A stretch of DNA of 27,919 nucleotides from Mnemiopsis leidyi (taxonomy: Eukaryota; Ctenophora; Tentaculata; Lobata; Bolinopsidae). Numbering within the stretch: position 1 is the stretch's first letter; each line of letters begins with the position of its first letter. Below are positions 1 through 11,333 of this stretch, piece by piece. The notes beneath the pieces were generated by a model, which saw only the letters and a list, made by a program, of their open reading frames with translations, made no database searches and was not told the origin of the DNA. A program made the position numbers and the translations under genes. The stretch is taken from positions 319,894 to 347,812 of the forward strand of contig JH153885.1 in the NCBI GenBank assembly GCA_000226015.1. The letters are read 5' to 3'.

Positions 1-433
<433 letters not shown>

Positions 434-584
434 CAGTGTACACAACCAGTGTACACAACCAGTGTACACAACCAGTGTACACAACCAGTGTATACAACCA
501 GTGTATACAACCAGTGTATACAACCAGTGTATACAACCAGTGTATACAAAGTGTATACAACCATTTTATACAACCAGTGTACAT
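434..584. repeat. 13-bp minisatellite with palindromic core
   Basis: About 11 head-to-tail copies of AGTGTACACAACC. The left copies carry GTGTACAC (an 8-base palindrome) and the right copies carry GTGTATAC, so a single C-to-T variant spread through one half of the array. A 13-base unit contains no stop codon in several frames, which explains the open frames on both strands here. They are not genes. Confidence 0.95.
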
Positions 585-1057
585 TGTTTTTACTCCTAAG
601 TTCTAACTCCCTGGATGGCAATGTTCTCAACTCCAAGAAACTGTCTATATCACATGATGCTTGTTTTTCTCTGAATCAGACTAATAACTACAGGTTCTCT
701 ATCCACATTAAATTATGTTGAATCGAATAAACGTGTTGTAGACTATGTCTATTTCTAATGAACGTATTGACGATGTCAAGATCCTGCTTTTACACACATA
801 GCGATACGTCCTAACTACAGATCGCTGATTTGTCAAATAGTTAGACATTGACTGGAAAGTTGACATGACTTGGAAATTTAGCGTTCAGAGATTGAATTAC
901 CGCTGTCCGCTGATAAAGGCGATAATCGATCTCTAACTGAACGCAGCTTAGTTTGTAAACTATTTATTTGAGACGGGGTCGCGATAATTGTTCTATCAAT
1001 TAACATTCAGACAGGTAAAATGTACTTTTACCTAACGTGTAAAATTATACCTCACTT
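585..1057. other. Unannotated non-coding stretch
   Basis: AT-rich sequence with stops in all frames. I see no exon with a credible acceptor and donor pair and no RNA gene. Confidence 0.4.
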
Positions 1058-1198
1058 AAAACTAACTGTGAACTAATTAGAATCTAACTATAAGCTAACT
1101 AGAAACTAATTAGAATCAAACTAGAAACTAACTAGAAACTAACTATAAACTAACTGTAAACTAACTATAAACTAACTAGAAGCTAACTATAAACTACC
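1058..1198. repeat. 11-bp minisatellite, CTAACTAGAAA type
   Basis: Roughly 12 diverged copies of an 11-base unit (AAACTAACTAG or AAACTAACTAT). The core CTAACTA is kept while flanking bases vary, so this is an older array than the 13-bp one to its left. Confidence 0.9.
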
Positions 1199-2922
1199 TA
1201 CCCGACTTACCGTCAACATCGTCTAGATTACCAAGATTCTCAGCTGCTGAAAATCTACGTAGAAAACTCTGTACATTCTCCTCTACTGGGTGTTCTTGTC
1301 CGATATTCTGAGGAGAAAAGTGCTGGGTTAGAAAACGTGCTATGATTAGTTTTACCCAGTAGGCTGCAGCCGCTACGTATTTTCATGATAACGGTATTTT
1401 CAACTTAGTTATTACCTAGAATCCTTAAAAATTAATTGGGCAATGACATTCAAATGGGTTTTAACTGACTTCTTTATCGTAAATATTTGTGTTCGATGAT
1501 GTTAAAACCACGCTAAATATTCAGAAGAGAAGTGAGAAGCCCTAATGGTCGCATTTTTCGAAACCATATCCTAAATATAGACCAAGGCGTGGGGTCCCAT
1601 TTGGCTGGCATGGTTTTTATGTTCGATATCTGGAATATTTCCATCCCCATATCATATAACACAATTCTCTCGTCACTAATCATTGTTAAACTGTTTACCC
1701 TAATCATGGCTGTATTCAAATTATCGTGTTGGCGGTGAGCCCCACACAACTTATTACAGCAATACGTCCTTGCAAATTTTACTTGATAGCCTCACTGAAT
1801 ACTAGCCCCAGTAAATAGCCTCAGTAAATCTAGATTCTGTACGAAAATAATCAACTTTCTTGCCTTCAGTTGACGAACTGACTCCTCATCGAGCTTACTC
1901 AATGTCATCAAAAAGTCTAAAATATCTGCTTACCCAGACAAAAAACTTTCACGATTAATTACGATGTAACAGGTCAATCAACGAAAATAGAGCTCGCTAC
2001 CGCAGCCGAAATTACGTGCCACGTTAATATATCGTCTGTACAAACTAAGTCGGATGCAGAGCAAGATTAGAGAGTCTAAAATAGATTGATTAGAGATATA
2101 AAGAGTTTTAACGTGTTGTGGTTGTGTAGTGGGCTTACAAGCGGTGTGATTTCACGCTTTATTCACGGTCGTTACTGACCGATTTAAGTGATTATGACGT
2201 CATGTGATGGTGGGAAAACTGCATATAATTACATGATTACTTGGTAATTACCTCCACGGCTTAACGGAAAGTTTGATTGTTCTATGTGTTAGAAAATTGA
2301 GCTGCTTTTAGAGCAGCACAAGCTCAGACCTGAATAAACTGCTTTGTAGAGCAGGAAGTTCTAAAAAGTACGCAATAATGGCTACAATTAGTATTGGCTC
2401 CTGGATTTAGGCGTTATGTTGGAATACCTGCTTGGCTGATTGGATAGATTTGTAAATCCGGTGAAATTGATTGCTAGTCAGTACTGCAGCATTACACTTT
2501 GGTGGACTGTATGGTTTGGTGGACTGTATATGGGTGTGTCACGATGCAGTATGAAATGTACTGTAAACCGTAATTGTTAAACGTCCCATGAACTGATAAA
2601 ATTTCGTGAGGGTGGGAATAATAAACTTTAAGATATTATCGTCTTTCTATTCAAGTACATTATTATCAGCAGCATGTTTATTCTTTACTACTCTATTCCA
2701 CGGGTTTTGAACTTTCACAAGAATTTGATAATTTTGTGGGTTGCAGAATATAAGATTATAACCGAAATGTGATATGAAAGAATGCGCATTGACCATATAT
2801 GGTAGTGTAGTCTCAAAAATTGAACAGGTCAATGACTTTGACACAAACACGCCCTCTCAAAAATACGTCACATTATTTTGGTGTCAAGTCCGATTTCGAG
2901 CTCAAAGTTGAGAGCTGTGGAC
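1199..2922. other. Gene-poor stretch, nothing supported
   Basis: About 1.7 kb with only short chance ORFs, for example two overlapping ones on opposite strands near 1513-1749. Small direct repeats occur (GGTTTGGTGGACTGTAT-like near 2500-2530). I find no exon, tRNA or mobile element here. Confidence 0.4.
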
Positions 2923-2977
2923 TAAAGTGAGAATGGCGGCTAAAGTACACTGTCACTTTAGCAGCCTTTCTCACTAA
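2923..2977. repeat. Snap-back inverted repeat (hairpin)
   Basis: The arms 2923-2946 and 2955-2977 are inverted copies: about 19 of 21 core positions pair around an 8-base loop (ACACTGTC). Both arms contain the paired strings CTAAAGT and ACTTTAG. This is longer and tighter than chance hairpins in this window. It could be a collapsed inverted-repeat element or a structured RNA. Nothing else indicates transcription. Confidence 0.7.
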
Positions 2978-5900
2978 TGTGAAATTGGCCGTCACTCGTT
3001 CATTAGTTTGAGTTAGACACTGAGAGCATGACATATATTGGTTGTTATGACAGAAGTTGATAAAAACACTTCAGTTTATCAACGGTACACAAAAAGATAT
3101 AAATTCAAAAAATTTAACAATGAAACACCCTCCATGATCACTCTACATGACAATGACCTCCAAGTCTTTGTCGACCTTGCAATTTCTGTTTACCCTGACT
3201 CTGTAAAGCAGCGCTCGTAAAATACTTTACCGTACTATTTTGTACTCCATATACTATATAGGATCTATACACAACAAAAACATTGTTGCTCCAGTCAATA
3301 AACCGTGCTATTCAGAGTTCAATACATTACGACGCTCGCTTCGCTGATTTAATATAAAGCTATAAGCATAAATGCTATGTGTAACCAACGTATCAGTATA
3401 CTTCACTTACTTACCATAAAGCTATAAAACTATAGAAGTACTAATGTGTGACCTACTTATCAGTACGCTAATACAATAGTAATGCACAGTTCATGAACAG
3501 TGAACAGCTATCTTAGAAAGTAAAGTTCCTATTGAGGCTTAACAATGATTGTCTCAAATCTCATCCACAGGAGTTACATTAAATACCGGAATGATCTAAG
3601 AGCTATTACTTTTGTCAGCCAAAGCGACCAAATTTTAATTTCAGTCTTACAAAATCGTAAGTTTATTTCAAAGATGGTAACTTTAACTAACTGACCTCTT
3701 TTTGCATTGCGTCCAAAAGAGTCATCCCTTCCAAATCTTTATCTGTACACAATATTGTATAGTGACAAGTTGTTGTATAGTGACAAGTAAAACGAGTAAA
3801 GAAGAATGTATTGAGAGTAGATGTAGAAGTAATGACTGAAGTTAAGTGTTTTGAGTTGGTCTGGCAACTTATCCACCTGCTGCACTGTTAGAGGGATCTC
3901 TAATTGAATACAAGCTAGATGCTGTGTAAACTTTTAAATCCTCCCTTAAAAGATAAAAATAGGACAGTGCTCTTAAAGAAAGATCTTTGTGAAAACAACT
4001 ATTTGTCACGTGTTCTACTTAACAAATATACAAGCTAAAAACTGAAGGCCGCATGTAACTTCAAAACTTCTACTCAAACTCAGAAGCTTTGATGTTCTAG
4101 AACAATCGCATATATAATAATAGCCCAATCAAGCTCGGTCAGTGTGGTATTTTACTACTCCAGAATCTGGTTATCACTAGTTCTACTTGGACGTAAACTG
4201 CACGTCAAAACAACGTTAAATACGACAAAAGTTGTGTCCTACAATGTACATTGATCAGCTGCTTGTTGCTTGGTGTTTGAATAAGTCTGAAGTGGGCTAG
4301 ATGTGCTATCGAGTCAATGAAACTAGTTACTAGAATTTAGTAGTCGAACTATAGTAGTAGAACCATAGTAGTATGGGCATAGTACACCTCAGCTAGGTGC
4401 GCTATCGAATAAATGAAACTAGGAATAAATGAAACTAGGAGTTAGAACAACAATTGAACTGAAAGGTACAACCAAGTGTTCCGAGACGGGATGTTTCAAC
4501 TTATTGCATGTGTGGCTAACAATTATGTATCTAGGTGCACAGATAAATATTAACTAAATAAAACGGGTGCGTATAGAAATGTGGTGTAGTGACTGTGACC
4601 AGAATAGATTCAGGGATACAAAACCAAAAGCTCTTAAGGCAATGTATTAAAGCAATAATTATGATATTAAAGGCCGCTATCCATGCATTCTGTCGAACCA
4701 AGTCATCCCTAATCACGCGATCGTTCAATGAATCATGATCTGTTAAAAACGACCGAAAAAGAAACAAAAAACTGAAAGAAGAAACCAAAACTTGCGATGG
4801 TTAAGCTTAACTCGTAAAAGGATTAGACCATAACTGTACGACTTAATAAAACAAGTGACAACATACAAATTCGAAATTAACAAAACACAAAACGTTATCG
4901 CCAGCTTGATGCTGCAAAGTTTCACCATAGTGGAATGAAGGTACGTGATCATTTGGAATTGTTTGGACTTGAAAATGTTAGATTGTAAGAGCAGTGCTGG
5001 GTTTACTGTGCAAACAATGGACTTGTTGAGTGTTGACTGTACCACTTAAATGGAATTGATTACAATCGTCTAACAGTGTATCTGTCTTGATTACTGAACA
5101 AAGTTACTGATCATGGTTGTCAATAGTGTGGTTTTGGATAACGAATGAATTTTAAAAGATTAAATTTCGGTCACGTGCACATTTCTTAGATAATTGCAAA
5201 AAAACTTCGTCACATCGAAGACAAATAAGAAGAGTTAGTTCTCCATAAGACGATTGAAGATGAAGATAGTGATATCTTAATACGAGAAAACACGGACACT
5301 GAAAGTGTAGAACTGTTACAGACTACTCTCTCTTGTAAACTCTCAAGTTTAGAAGGAAATGAAAACTCGGTTTATTGCTACTAATTAAGTCCATACCACT
5401 AAAACTATATTTTAGCAATTAACTGGTCGCCAATATAATGGTAATATTTTGTTAGATCACCCTTATTTGTTATTGCATGAGAGTTTTATCAACAACTAAC
5501 TGATTTCCTTTTAAGTAAGCCAACTACTAGTAATTTCTCTTACTTTTCATGGTTTTCTTTCACCGCGTTTTGTCGCCGTTTTTTCGTATCTGCTAACTGT
5601 AGAATAAAAAAAATTCGCTACAAAACTTTTCATAGTGCTCAAGTCAGGAGATACCGCTAGAAAACATCCCGGATCTAACTGCTAGTTGCCCCAACTGTAC
5701 ACATTTTGCAAGTTGCTCGATGAGCTTCAAAGTGCAACTAGGCAACCATTCAATTACGGAAATAAATATCACGTGATACTGCAAACAAGTTTAATTCAGC
5801 TCTTCACTGTTAACAGTTTACCAAGTAAAGTTTAAATAGAGTATAAGATACTTAAAAGTAAAGCTCAACTTTACTTTCATCCGGCCCCTATATTCGCATA

Positions 5901-7274
5901 TTCCACTGATGTCTAATGTCTTTATCGATCTTTTCTCATCTAGATTGTGATGGTAATTAGATAAAGTAAAATATCGATAACTTACATTTGTGATTTTCAT
6001 GTCACAATAAACCTCCTGCTAATAACAGTAAATGTTACGTTAAAGATAAAAATCACCTACCTTGTGTAGTAGTAGTAACTAGTGGTCAGCTATATATTGT
6101 ATACTGCGTATTGTCTGGTCACATTTCGGTGTGACTATGAATTTAGAGAAATACTGCACTTGCTGCGTGGTAACTGTCGTATTTCGATTTTACTAGACAG
6201 CGTAGTGGTGGAGCATTGTAACTAGAAGAATAATTATATATAGAATGTTATATATAGAGAGAGAGCCTGTTGGGCGCTTTCTCCTGGCCTTAATGACTGA
6301 ATTTCAAATTTTTACTATAATTTCGGATACAGGTTACATTATTGTTATTTTTAGGTAGCTGTAACTTAGTAATTTTGGAAATTTGTGAGGTTTGAACACA
6401 AAAATCTCTATCTCTCATCTTTGCATTGTTCCTAAAATACTTCCGATATTTGATCCTGTAAGGTTACAAAGATCCGAATGTCACTATAAATAATCAGGTA
6501 CATGTTTGTATTGTATGGGAGTTTCCTGGCAACTAAAATAGTTCTTTTATATATGACTTGAGTAGTATCATGCAGTGGTAGAGATCACTGTATCAATTAG
6601 AGTTCAGCTGGCGTGAGTCTGGCCACTATTGATCGGTTACTCTGGGAATAATAGAGGAGTCGTTGAAAATCAGACTGAAAATGTAGACTCCATTTTTAAG
6701 GCTATCTTTTAGAAAAAAACATTTTTGCTCAATTTTATTTTAGATATTAATTGACTCGCAATGATCATGTGATAAACTGAAACGAGACTCAATAATGATC
6801 TCTCAAGGGGAGAGAGGGAGAGCCGCCATTGTCTGACAGAAGTGTTTCATGGCTGTGCTCAGTGCTGGTAGATTGATAGTTTAACACATTCCACAAATCT
6901 GAGTCCCAACACAATAAAAAGCTCATCATGTGATGATTCACCTGACCACTGTGGCATACTTTGACAAGCCGATTCCGACATGCTAACTCACTTCTGATCT
7001 TGATGTTAATATTTAGTCTTCATCTTAAATCTTTATCTTAAATTTCAATATTAACTTTTTATTGCAAACTAGACCACAGTGTCTACTTACTCTGACTTAA
7101 TCACGCAAAGTGTTTTAGCCTGTTTCAATCCATAAACTAAACCACTGTGTAGATAGTCACTGCATCAATTTTGTAATTAATCTACTCTAATTTTAACTAC
7201 GGGTTCTTAATACTTAAACTGGCTGTTAATAGGAAAATTCATAACCATCGGCCTATGAGAAGTATTGACAAGTC
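2978..7274. other. Long gene-poor region
   Basis: About 4.3 kb of AT-rich DNA. Visible items are minor: a duplicated TATAGTGACAAGT near 3760-3787, a duplicated AATGAAACTAGG near 4412-4440, a GTAGTAGAAC cluster near 4340-4380, and CACGTG sites at 4007, 5172 and 5770. A 51-codon open stretch at 5229-5384 has an acidic translation but no start codon and no clear splice sites. I could not support any gene. Confidence 0.4.
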
Positions 7275-7382
7275 GAGTACTATAGATGTACTACTACTAT
7301 AGTTGAACTACTATATAGTTGTACTACTACTATAGTTGTACTACCACTATATAGTTGTACTACTACTGTGATTGTACTACTA
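7275..7382. repeat. Degenerate TACTACTATAGTTG minisatellite
   Basis: Five to six imperfect copies of a roughly 19-22 base unit made of TAGTTGTACTACTACTATA variants. The unit contains runs of TAC and CTATAG and has accumulated length changes. Confidence 0.85.
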
Positions 7383-7875
7383 AGTTAGTAGTTTTTGCTA
7401 GATCATGTGACTCAAGACCTGACAGCCCACACAAAACTCCATTGGGCACACTCCAGACTACACACTGTAACCAACATAACAAGATTCATTCTCCTAGGCC
7501 TTGCGTGTACATGTGTGTGATATGATTACCCAAATGAACTGATGAGGAGATTGGATCAGGGGGAATTACTTCTGTAAATAGAGACGGTTGTCAGTGTTCA
7601 TTCATATTGTATGTGTTTTTTGTACTTTGGAGGGACATGGTAGACGTGATTTATAAGAATCCCGGTGTAAGGAACTAAATACTTTTATCGGGCTGGGTTC
7701 AAGATTAGATTATTTTTGTAAGAGCTATGTTATTTTTAGTCCTTGGAATGAAAAAAAGTATAAGACTAAAACTACAGATTATGTTTATGAAAATACCAGA
7801 GCAACCAAAAACAAGTTTTTGCTCTAAAATAAGCCCAATCTTATCTCTCCATACTTTGATTGTGATTACGTGTTT
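7383..7875. other. Unannotated non-coding stretch
   Basis: Unique AT-rich sequence. A minus-strand ORF of 64 codons overlaps it (7705-7899), but it runs into the adjacent repeat and has no recognisable features, so I do not call it. Confidence 0.4.
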
Positions 7876-8061
7876 GTCACGTGACAAGTTACAAGACACG
7901 TGACAAGTTACAAGACACGTGACAAGTTACAAGTCACGTGACAAGTTACAGGACACATGTCAAGTTACAAGCCACGTGACAAGTTACAAGTCACGTGACA
8001 GTTTCAAGTCACGTGACAGTTTCAAGTCACGTGACAAGTTTCAAGTCACGTGACAGTTTCA
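7876..8061. repeat. 19/18-bp minisatellite centred on CACGTG
   Basis: Ten tandem copies. The left copies are 19 bases (CACGTGACAAGTTACAAGA type) and the right copies mostly 18 bases (CACGTGACAGTTTCAAGT type). Nine keep the palindrome CACGTG and one has decayed to CACATG (7954). CACGTG is the canonical E-box for bHLH proteins such as the Myc, USF and CLOCK families, so the array could act as a dense binding site. That is inference only. It lies about 0.8 kb upstream of the ORF at 8827. Confidence 0.95.
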
Positions 8062-8284
8062 CCTCCACTTCCCAACCACAATCAAACACCTGACAAATAT
8101 CCCACGGTTAACTCCACATATTTGTCTATCTTTAGAACAACCTGATTAGACACAACACTCTTCTTCTCTGCCAAGTTCTACCCAATTTAGAGACAACAAG
8201 TAACAGCGTCTCTGGAAAAAGTTACGGAATGTCATTAGTTACAGCAGCTGTAGTAGATCTACCTCACGTGATATCTGTATCTTC
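8062..8284. other. Spacer between two minisatellites
   Basis: Unique sequence with one further CACGTG at 8265. No gene seen. Confidence 0.4.
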
Positions 8285-8372
8285 TTTGTATCTACTTTGT
8301 ATCTACTTTGTATCTACTTTGTATCTACTTTGTATCTACTTTGTATCTACTTTGTATCTACTTTGTATCTAC
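8285..8372. repeat. 11-bp minisatellite TTTGTATCTAC
   Basis: Eight nearly perfect head-to-tail copies of TTTGTATCTAC. The + strand ORF across it (8229-8474) reads as a Tyr/Leu/Cys/Val-rich pattern produced by the repeat and is not a credible gene. Confidence 0.95.
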
Positions 8373-8826
8373 TTGACGTATCTTCACCATCACACAGCTG
8401 AAGTGTCGGTCCTCGCCAGGTTAATTTCTGGACGCTTATATCCGGAATTTCATCAATTACCACGTTTTAATTAACCTTTACAACAGAAACGCACACACAC
8501 ACACAGACAAGCACACTTACGTGCGACACGCATATTCAACTGACGAAGATCCAACGTCGGCTAGCTCGATTCGTGTTTGCTATTTTCACTCTTGCTGACG
8601 AACCGAGCAAATGCACTAGCTACCTTCCGGTTGGACACCAGTCCATTACATGACACTAGCGCTATACCCTGACAAGAATTTTAATGATTCTGTCGTGGGA
8701 GAGAGAAAATGTGTTGTTAATTCTGACGTGTTACTCTTCCCCTAAATCTAGTTGCTTCTTTATCGATCTGTTGATATTTGAGAGTGCTATTTACGTGTTG
8801 TGTTTTTTACTTGATATTTTTTGAAA
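8373..8826 (+). other. Upstream region of the 8827 ORF
   Basis: About 450 bases with a short (CA)n tract near 8493-8504 and a T-rich run just before the ATG at 8827. It would contain the promoter and 5' UTR if the ORF is a true gene start. I see no convincing TATA box at a fixed distance. Confidence 0.3.
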
Positions 8827-9486
8827 ATGAATTTCTTAAGTTCTGATAATTTTCCCACTTTCAAGTTGGATACTCTCCGTCCCGGCGTGTCTGTTCTCTA
8901 CACACGGCTATTCAGGATAATCTCCCCCGTTGTCATGGACAACTACTTTCTTGGGGGTGTTGCTCTCTCTGGTGCTTCTGCTATACTTTACGGTATCGTC
9001 AGATACGTCTCCACATTCGATAGTCACGTGACAGACCACGTGGCAGACCACGTGGATACTGATCGAGATGTGCTGTCTGAAAACTGTAGCACTTGCGATG
9101 AATCGATTCTGGAGACGGAAGGTCACAACAAGAAGTGTATCTGTACGGTACTGAAGACGTTAGACAGGAAAGATAGAAGGCAGCGTGAAGCTACAGATTC
9201 AGGACTATCTAGCGGAACTGGGAAGGTGGGGGAGGAGTGGGGGAAGGTGGGGGAGGAGTGTAGCGAGTTTTCCTCTACGTTATACGCCTTTGAGGGAGAG
9301 TTGGACTTGTCGGATGTGTCAGAGACGGAAGATCCGACTATTGTGGAGGACGGAGAGTTTGCTTGTACTGGTACGAACTGTAGATTTATAGTTGTCTACG
9401 TCTCTTTACAAGCGTACATACTACATACAATCTGTCTGTGTTTAAGAAATAGTTTGCTTGTACTGGTACGAACTGTAGATTTATAG
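8827..9486 (+). CDS. Predicted single-pass membrane protein; gene or alternative 5' exon
   Basis: The ORF starts MNFLSSDNF; a second in-frame Met (8935, MDNYFLGGVAL) has a good context (GTCATGG). Seen: a hydrophobic stretch just after that second Met (YFLGGVALSGASAILYGIV), then a Cys-containing polar region, basic clusters (KDRRQRE), DSGLSSGTGK, a duplicated GKVGEE motif, and an acidic end (DLSDVSETEDPTIVEDGE). This is typical of real coding sequence and unlike the random ORFs nearby. From about 9356 the frame runs into a tandem repeat, so the reading to the stop at 9484-9486 is doubtful. A donor-like GT at 9371 would end the exon in phase 1, and the exon at 11700 starts in that same phase. 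Two readings are open: a small gene ending at 9486 with AATAAA at 9790, or an alternative first exon of the downstream gene adding an N-terminal membrane anchor. The family is not recognised. Confidence 0.5.
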   Translation: MNFLSSDNFPTFKLDTLRPGVSVLYTRLFRIISPVVMDNYFLGGVALSGASAILYGIVRYVSTFDSHVTDHVADHVDTDRDVLSENCSTCDESILETEGHNKKCICTVLKTLDRKDRRQREATDSGLSSGTGKVGEEWGKVGEECSEFSSTLYAFEGELDLSDVSETEDPTIVEDGEFACTGTNCRFIVVYVSLQAYILHTICLCLRNSLLVLVRTVDL

Positions 9487-9660
9487 TTGTCTACTTCTCT
9501 AGTCTTTACAGGCGTACATACTACATACAATCTGTCAGTGTTTAAGAAATAGTTTGCTTGTACTGGTACGAACTGTAGATTTTTAGTTGTCTACTTCTCT
9601 TTACAAGCGTACATAGTATGTACTACATACTACATACAATCTGTCAGTGTTTAAGAAATA
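9356..9660 (+). repeat. Three-copy tandem repeat (95/100/110 bp)
   Basis: Copies begin at 9356, 9451 and 9551, each starting AGTTTGCTTGTACTGGTACG and ending near TTTAAGAAATA. Length differences come mainly from duplicated TACATAC motifs. The first copy begins inside the 3' end of the ORF above, so the repeat appears to have copied the coding end and the DNA after it. Confidence 0.95.
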
Positions 9661-10442
9661 GGGATTAGAAAGCTGATCAAGTGCTATGGGATCTCCCCAA
9701 CTAATATAAGAATTGCATCTAAAAATTTGGAATTTTTTATTCCTTTTTGACTCAGCTTCATTATTTCTTGGATAACCCGTTCTTAACTTAATAAACTTAT
9801 AATTTTAAACTCAATGTGTACTTTCTCAAACACGCTTGCACAAAAATAACTAAGATAATCTGGCTCCGGGACTAATTTACAGCAAACTTGTGGGCCTATC
9901 CTACAAGGCCAAGCCAACTTGTAATTCATCACCACTATAAATTAGTATATTATACTGGGCTACTCTGCTGAATCTATACGACACGGCTAATTTAGTTCTA
10001 TTTTGTTATCAATGGCTGTGTGAATAAAATATTTTCCCGTGTTAATTATGTACGCTTGCAGTCCCTAAATTAATAAGTCCAATGGCAAAGTATAATATAC
10101 TTCTGTTAGAATTTTAACGAATTTAATTAAATGTCCAATCAACTTTAAGGTCACACTAAGATAAGTTCTATACTCGAAACCTTCACATTGACCCTAAATT
10201 TATATGCAGCTGTATATTCTGTGTAAGCAGCTTAACAGTAGTGTGTACACTGTATATTTGAGTAAATTAGTCGGGTTACATAAAGTTTGTATAATTGCAC
10301 CCCACTCTTTCTCCTACTCTCTAGCTGTACCCCCGTCCCCCACCCCCTCTCTCCCTCTCTCTCTTGGACAAGTACTACTTATTAATAAACATCACCTTCA
10401 TATTATTTCTTTTCTTTTCCTATAGTAGTACCTTAACTTGCA
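9661..10442. other. Non-coding stretch with C-rich tract
   Basis: AT-rich sequence with a possible poly(A) signal AATAAA at 9790-9795. Near 10329-10367 there is a pyrimidine-rich patch (ACCCCCGTCCCCCACCCCC followed by CTCTCTC). A 73-codon ORF (10204-10425) reads through the pyrimidine tract and is not credible. Confidence 0.4.
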
Positions 10443-10658
10443 AGTGTAGGCACTACGTGCACATGTAGAAACAACGTGCACGTGTAGACACTACGTGCAC
10501 ACGTAGATACTACGTGCAGGTGTAGGCACTACGTGCAGGTGTAGACACTACGTGCACGTGTAGACACTATGTGCACGTGTAGACACAACGTGCACGTGTA
10601 GACACTATGTGCACGTGTAGACACTACGTGCACGTGTAGACACAACGTGCACGTGAAG
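10443..10658. repeat. 19-bp minisatellite with CACGTG/ACGTGCACGT core
   Basis: About 11 copies of a 19-base unit (TGTAGACACTACGTGCACG type). Most copies contain GCACGTG. Variants replace ACTACG by ACAACG or ACTATG. The period and the CACGTG core match the array at 7876-8061, but the remaining bases of the unit are different, so the two arrays are not simple copies of each other. Confidence 0.95.
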
Positions 10659-11245
10659 AACAACTGTGGTATTTCCGCGACAGAAAATAAGAGAAATGCT
10701 TTAATGTTAATGTAATGCTTTCTACTTTGTTATGTATCTTGCTCAGGTTGAGTTAATTAGAATAGAGCTGGCATGCTCCAATCTCTGAGCAGAGTAACTG
10801 TAAGGTATGTCCACACTCCACATTACAGTAGACAAGCCTCTGCGATTTAGTGAGTGTGCGTGTGTGGTAGGAAGGTTGGAAGGGTATACTGCCGTCTATA
10901 TGTGAGTACGGTATGGGTATTCATGACCAGGACAACTGCCTATTGTAGCTAGTTGATCTACTTTTACTTGAGTATCACAGAGTGTAGCAGCTTCACTTTA
11001 GGTAGATCTATAAGTGCAGATGAGCTCAAACATCCTCATATCTGTTTCTCTTCTGTTAATCGCCTTAGTGTGATACCGACCTTCACTAAAAACACTGATA
11101 TAATCCTCTGTTTTAACCCAATAAGTTTACTCGTGCTTAAGCTTTTTAACTCGAATTTAATCGTTATTAGGATAAGGGCGGGAATAAAGGAACCTGAATC
11201 TTAAACAGACTAAAAACAAAGGCCGAAAACAAACTTTAACTTACC
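10659..11245 (+). other. Upstream region of the main gene
   Basis: About 590 bases before the preferred start codon of the coiled-coil gene. A chance ORF (10953-11204) is present. The reading frame of the 11246 ATG is closed upstream by TAA at 11237-11239, which fits a real translation start. No clear core promoter element can be named. Confidence 0.35.
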
Positions 11246-11333
11246 ATGGACTGGATATCAGAGCTCCTCACAGACCAAGCAGACTCAGACAAACCGACAG
11301 ACAAAGAAACAGACAAACCGACAGACATGACGA
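11246..11333 (+). CDS. Candidate first coding exon (soluble N-terminus)
   Basis: The ATG has a strong context (ACCATGG) and an upstream in-frame stop. It reads MDWISELLTDQADSD followed by a low-complexity DKPTDKETDKPTD run. Donor GTAAAG at 11334 ends the exon in phase 1, matching the next exon. A second donor-like GTAAAA at 11412 is also in phase 1 and would add 26 residues. Without a splice, the frame stops at 11426-11428. It is less certain than the exons that follow, because the 8827 ORF can join at the same point. Confidence 0.5.

Noticed and set aside
434..584. Possible CRISPR array
   Set aside because: The copies are directly adjacent with no unique spacers, and the sequence is clearly from an animal. 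The same applies to the other arrays.
4531..5045. Two overlapping minus-strand ORFs (85 and 100 codons)
   Set aside because: They overlap each other in different frames, are rich in Phe/Leu/Ser as expected from A-rich DNA read in reverse, and have no recognisable domain or splice context.
5229..5384. 51-codon open stretch with acidic translation (EDEDSDILIRENTDTE)
   Set aside because: It has no start codon, no convincing splice sites and no neighbours of the same gene. Open stretches of this length occur by chance. It could be a gene relic, but I cannot support it.
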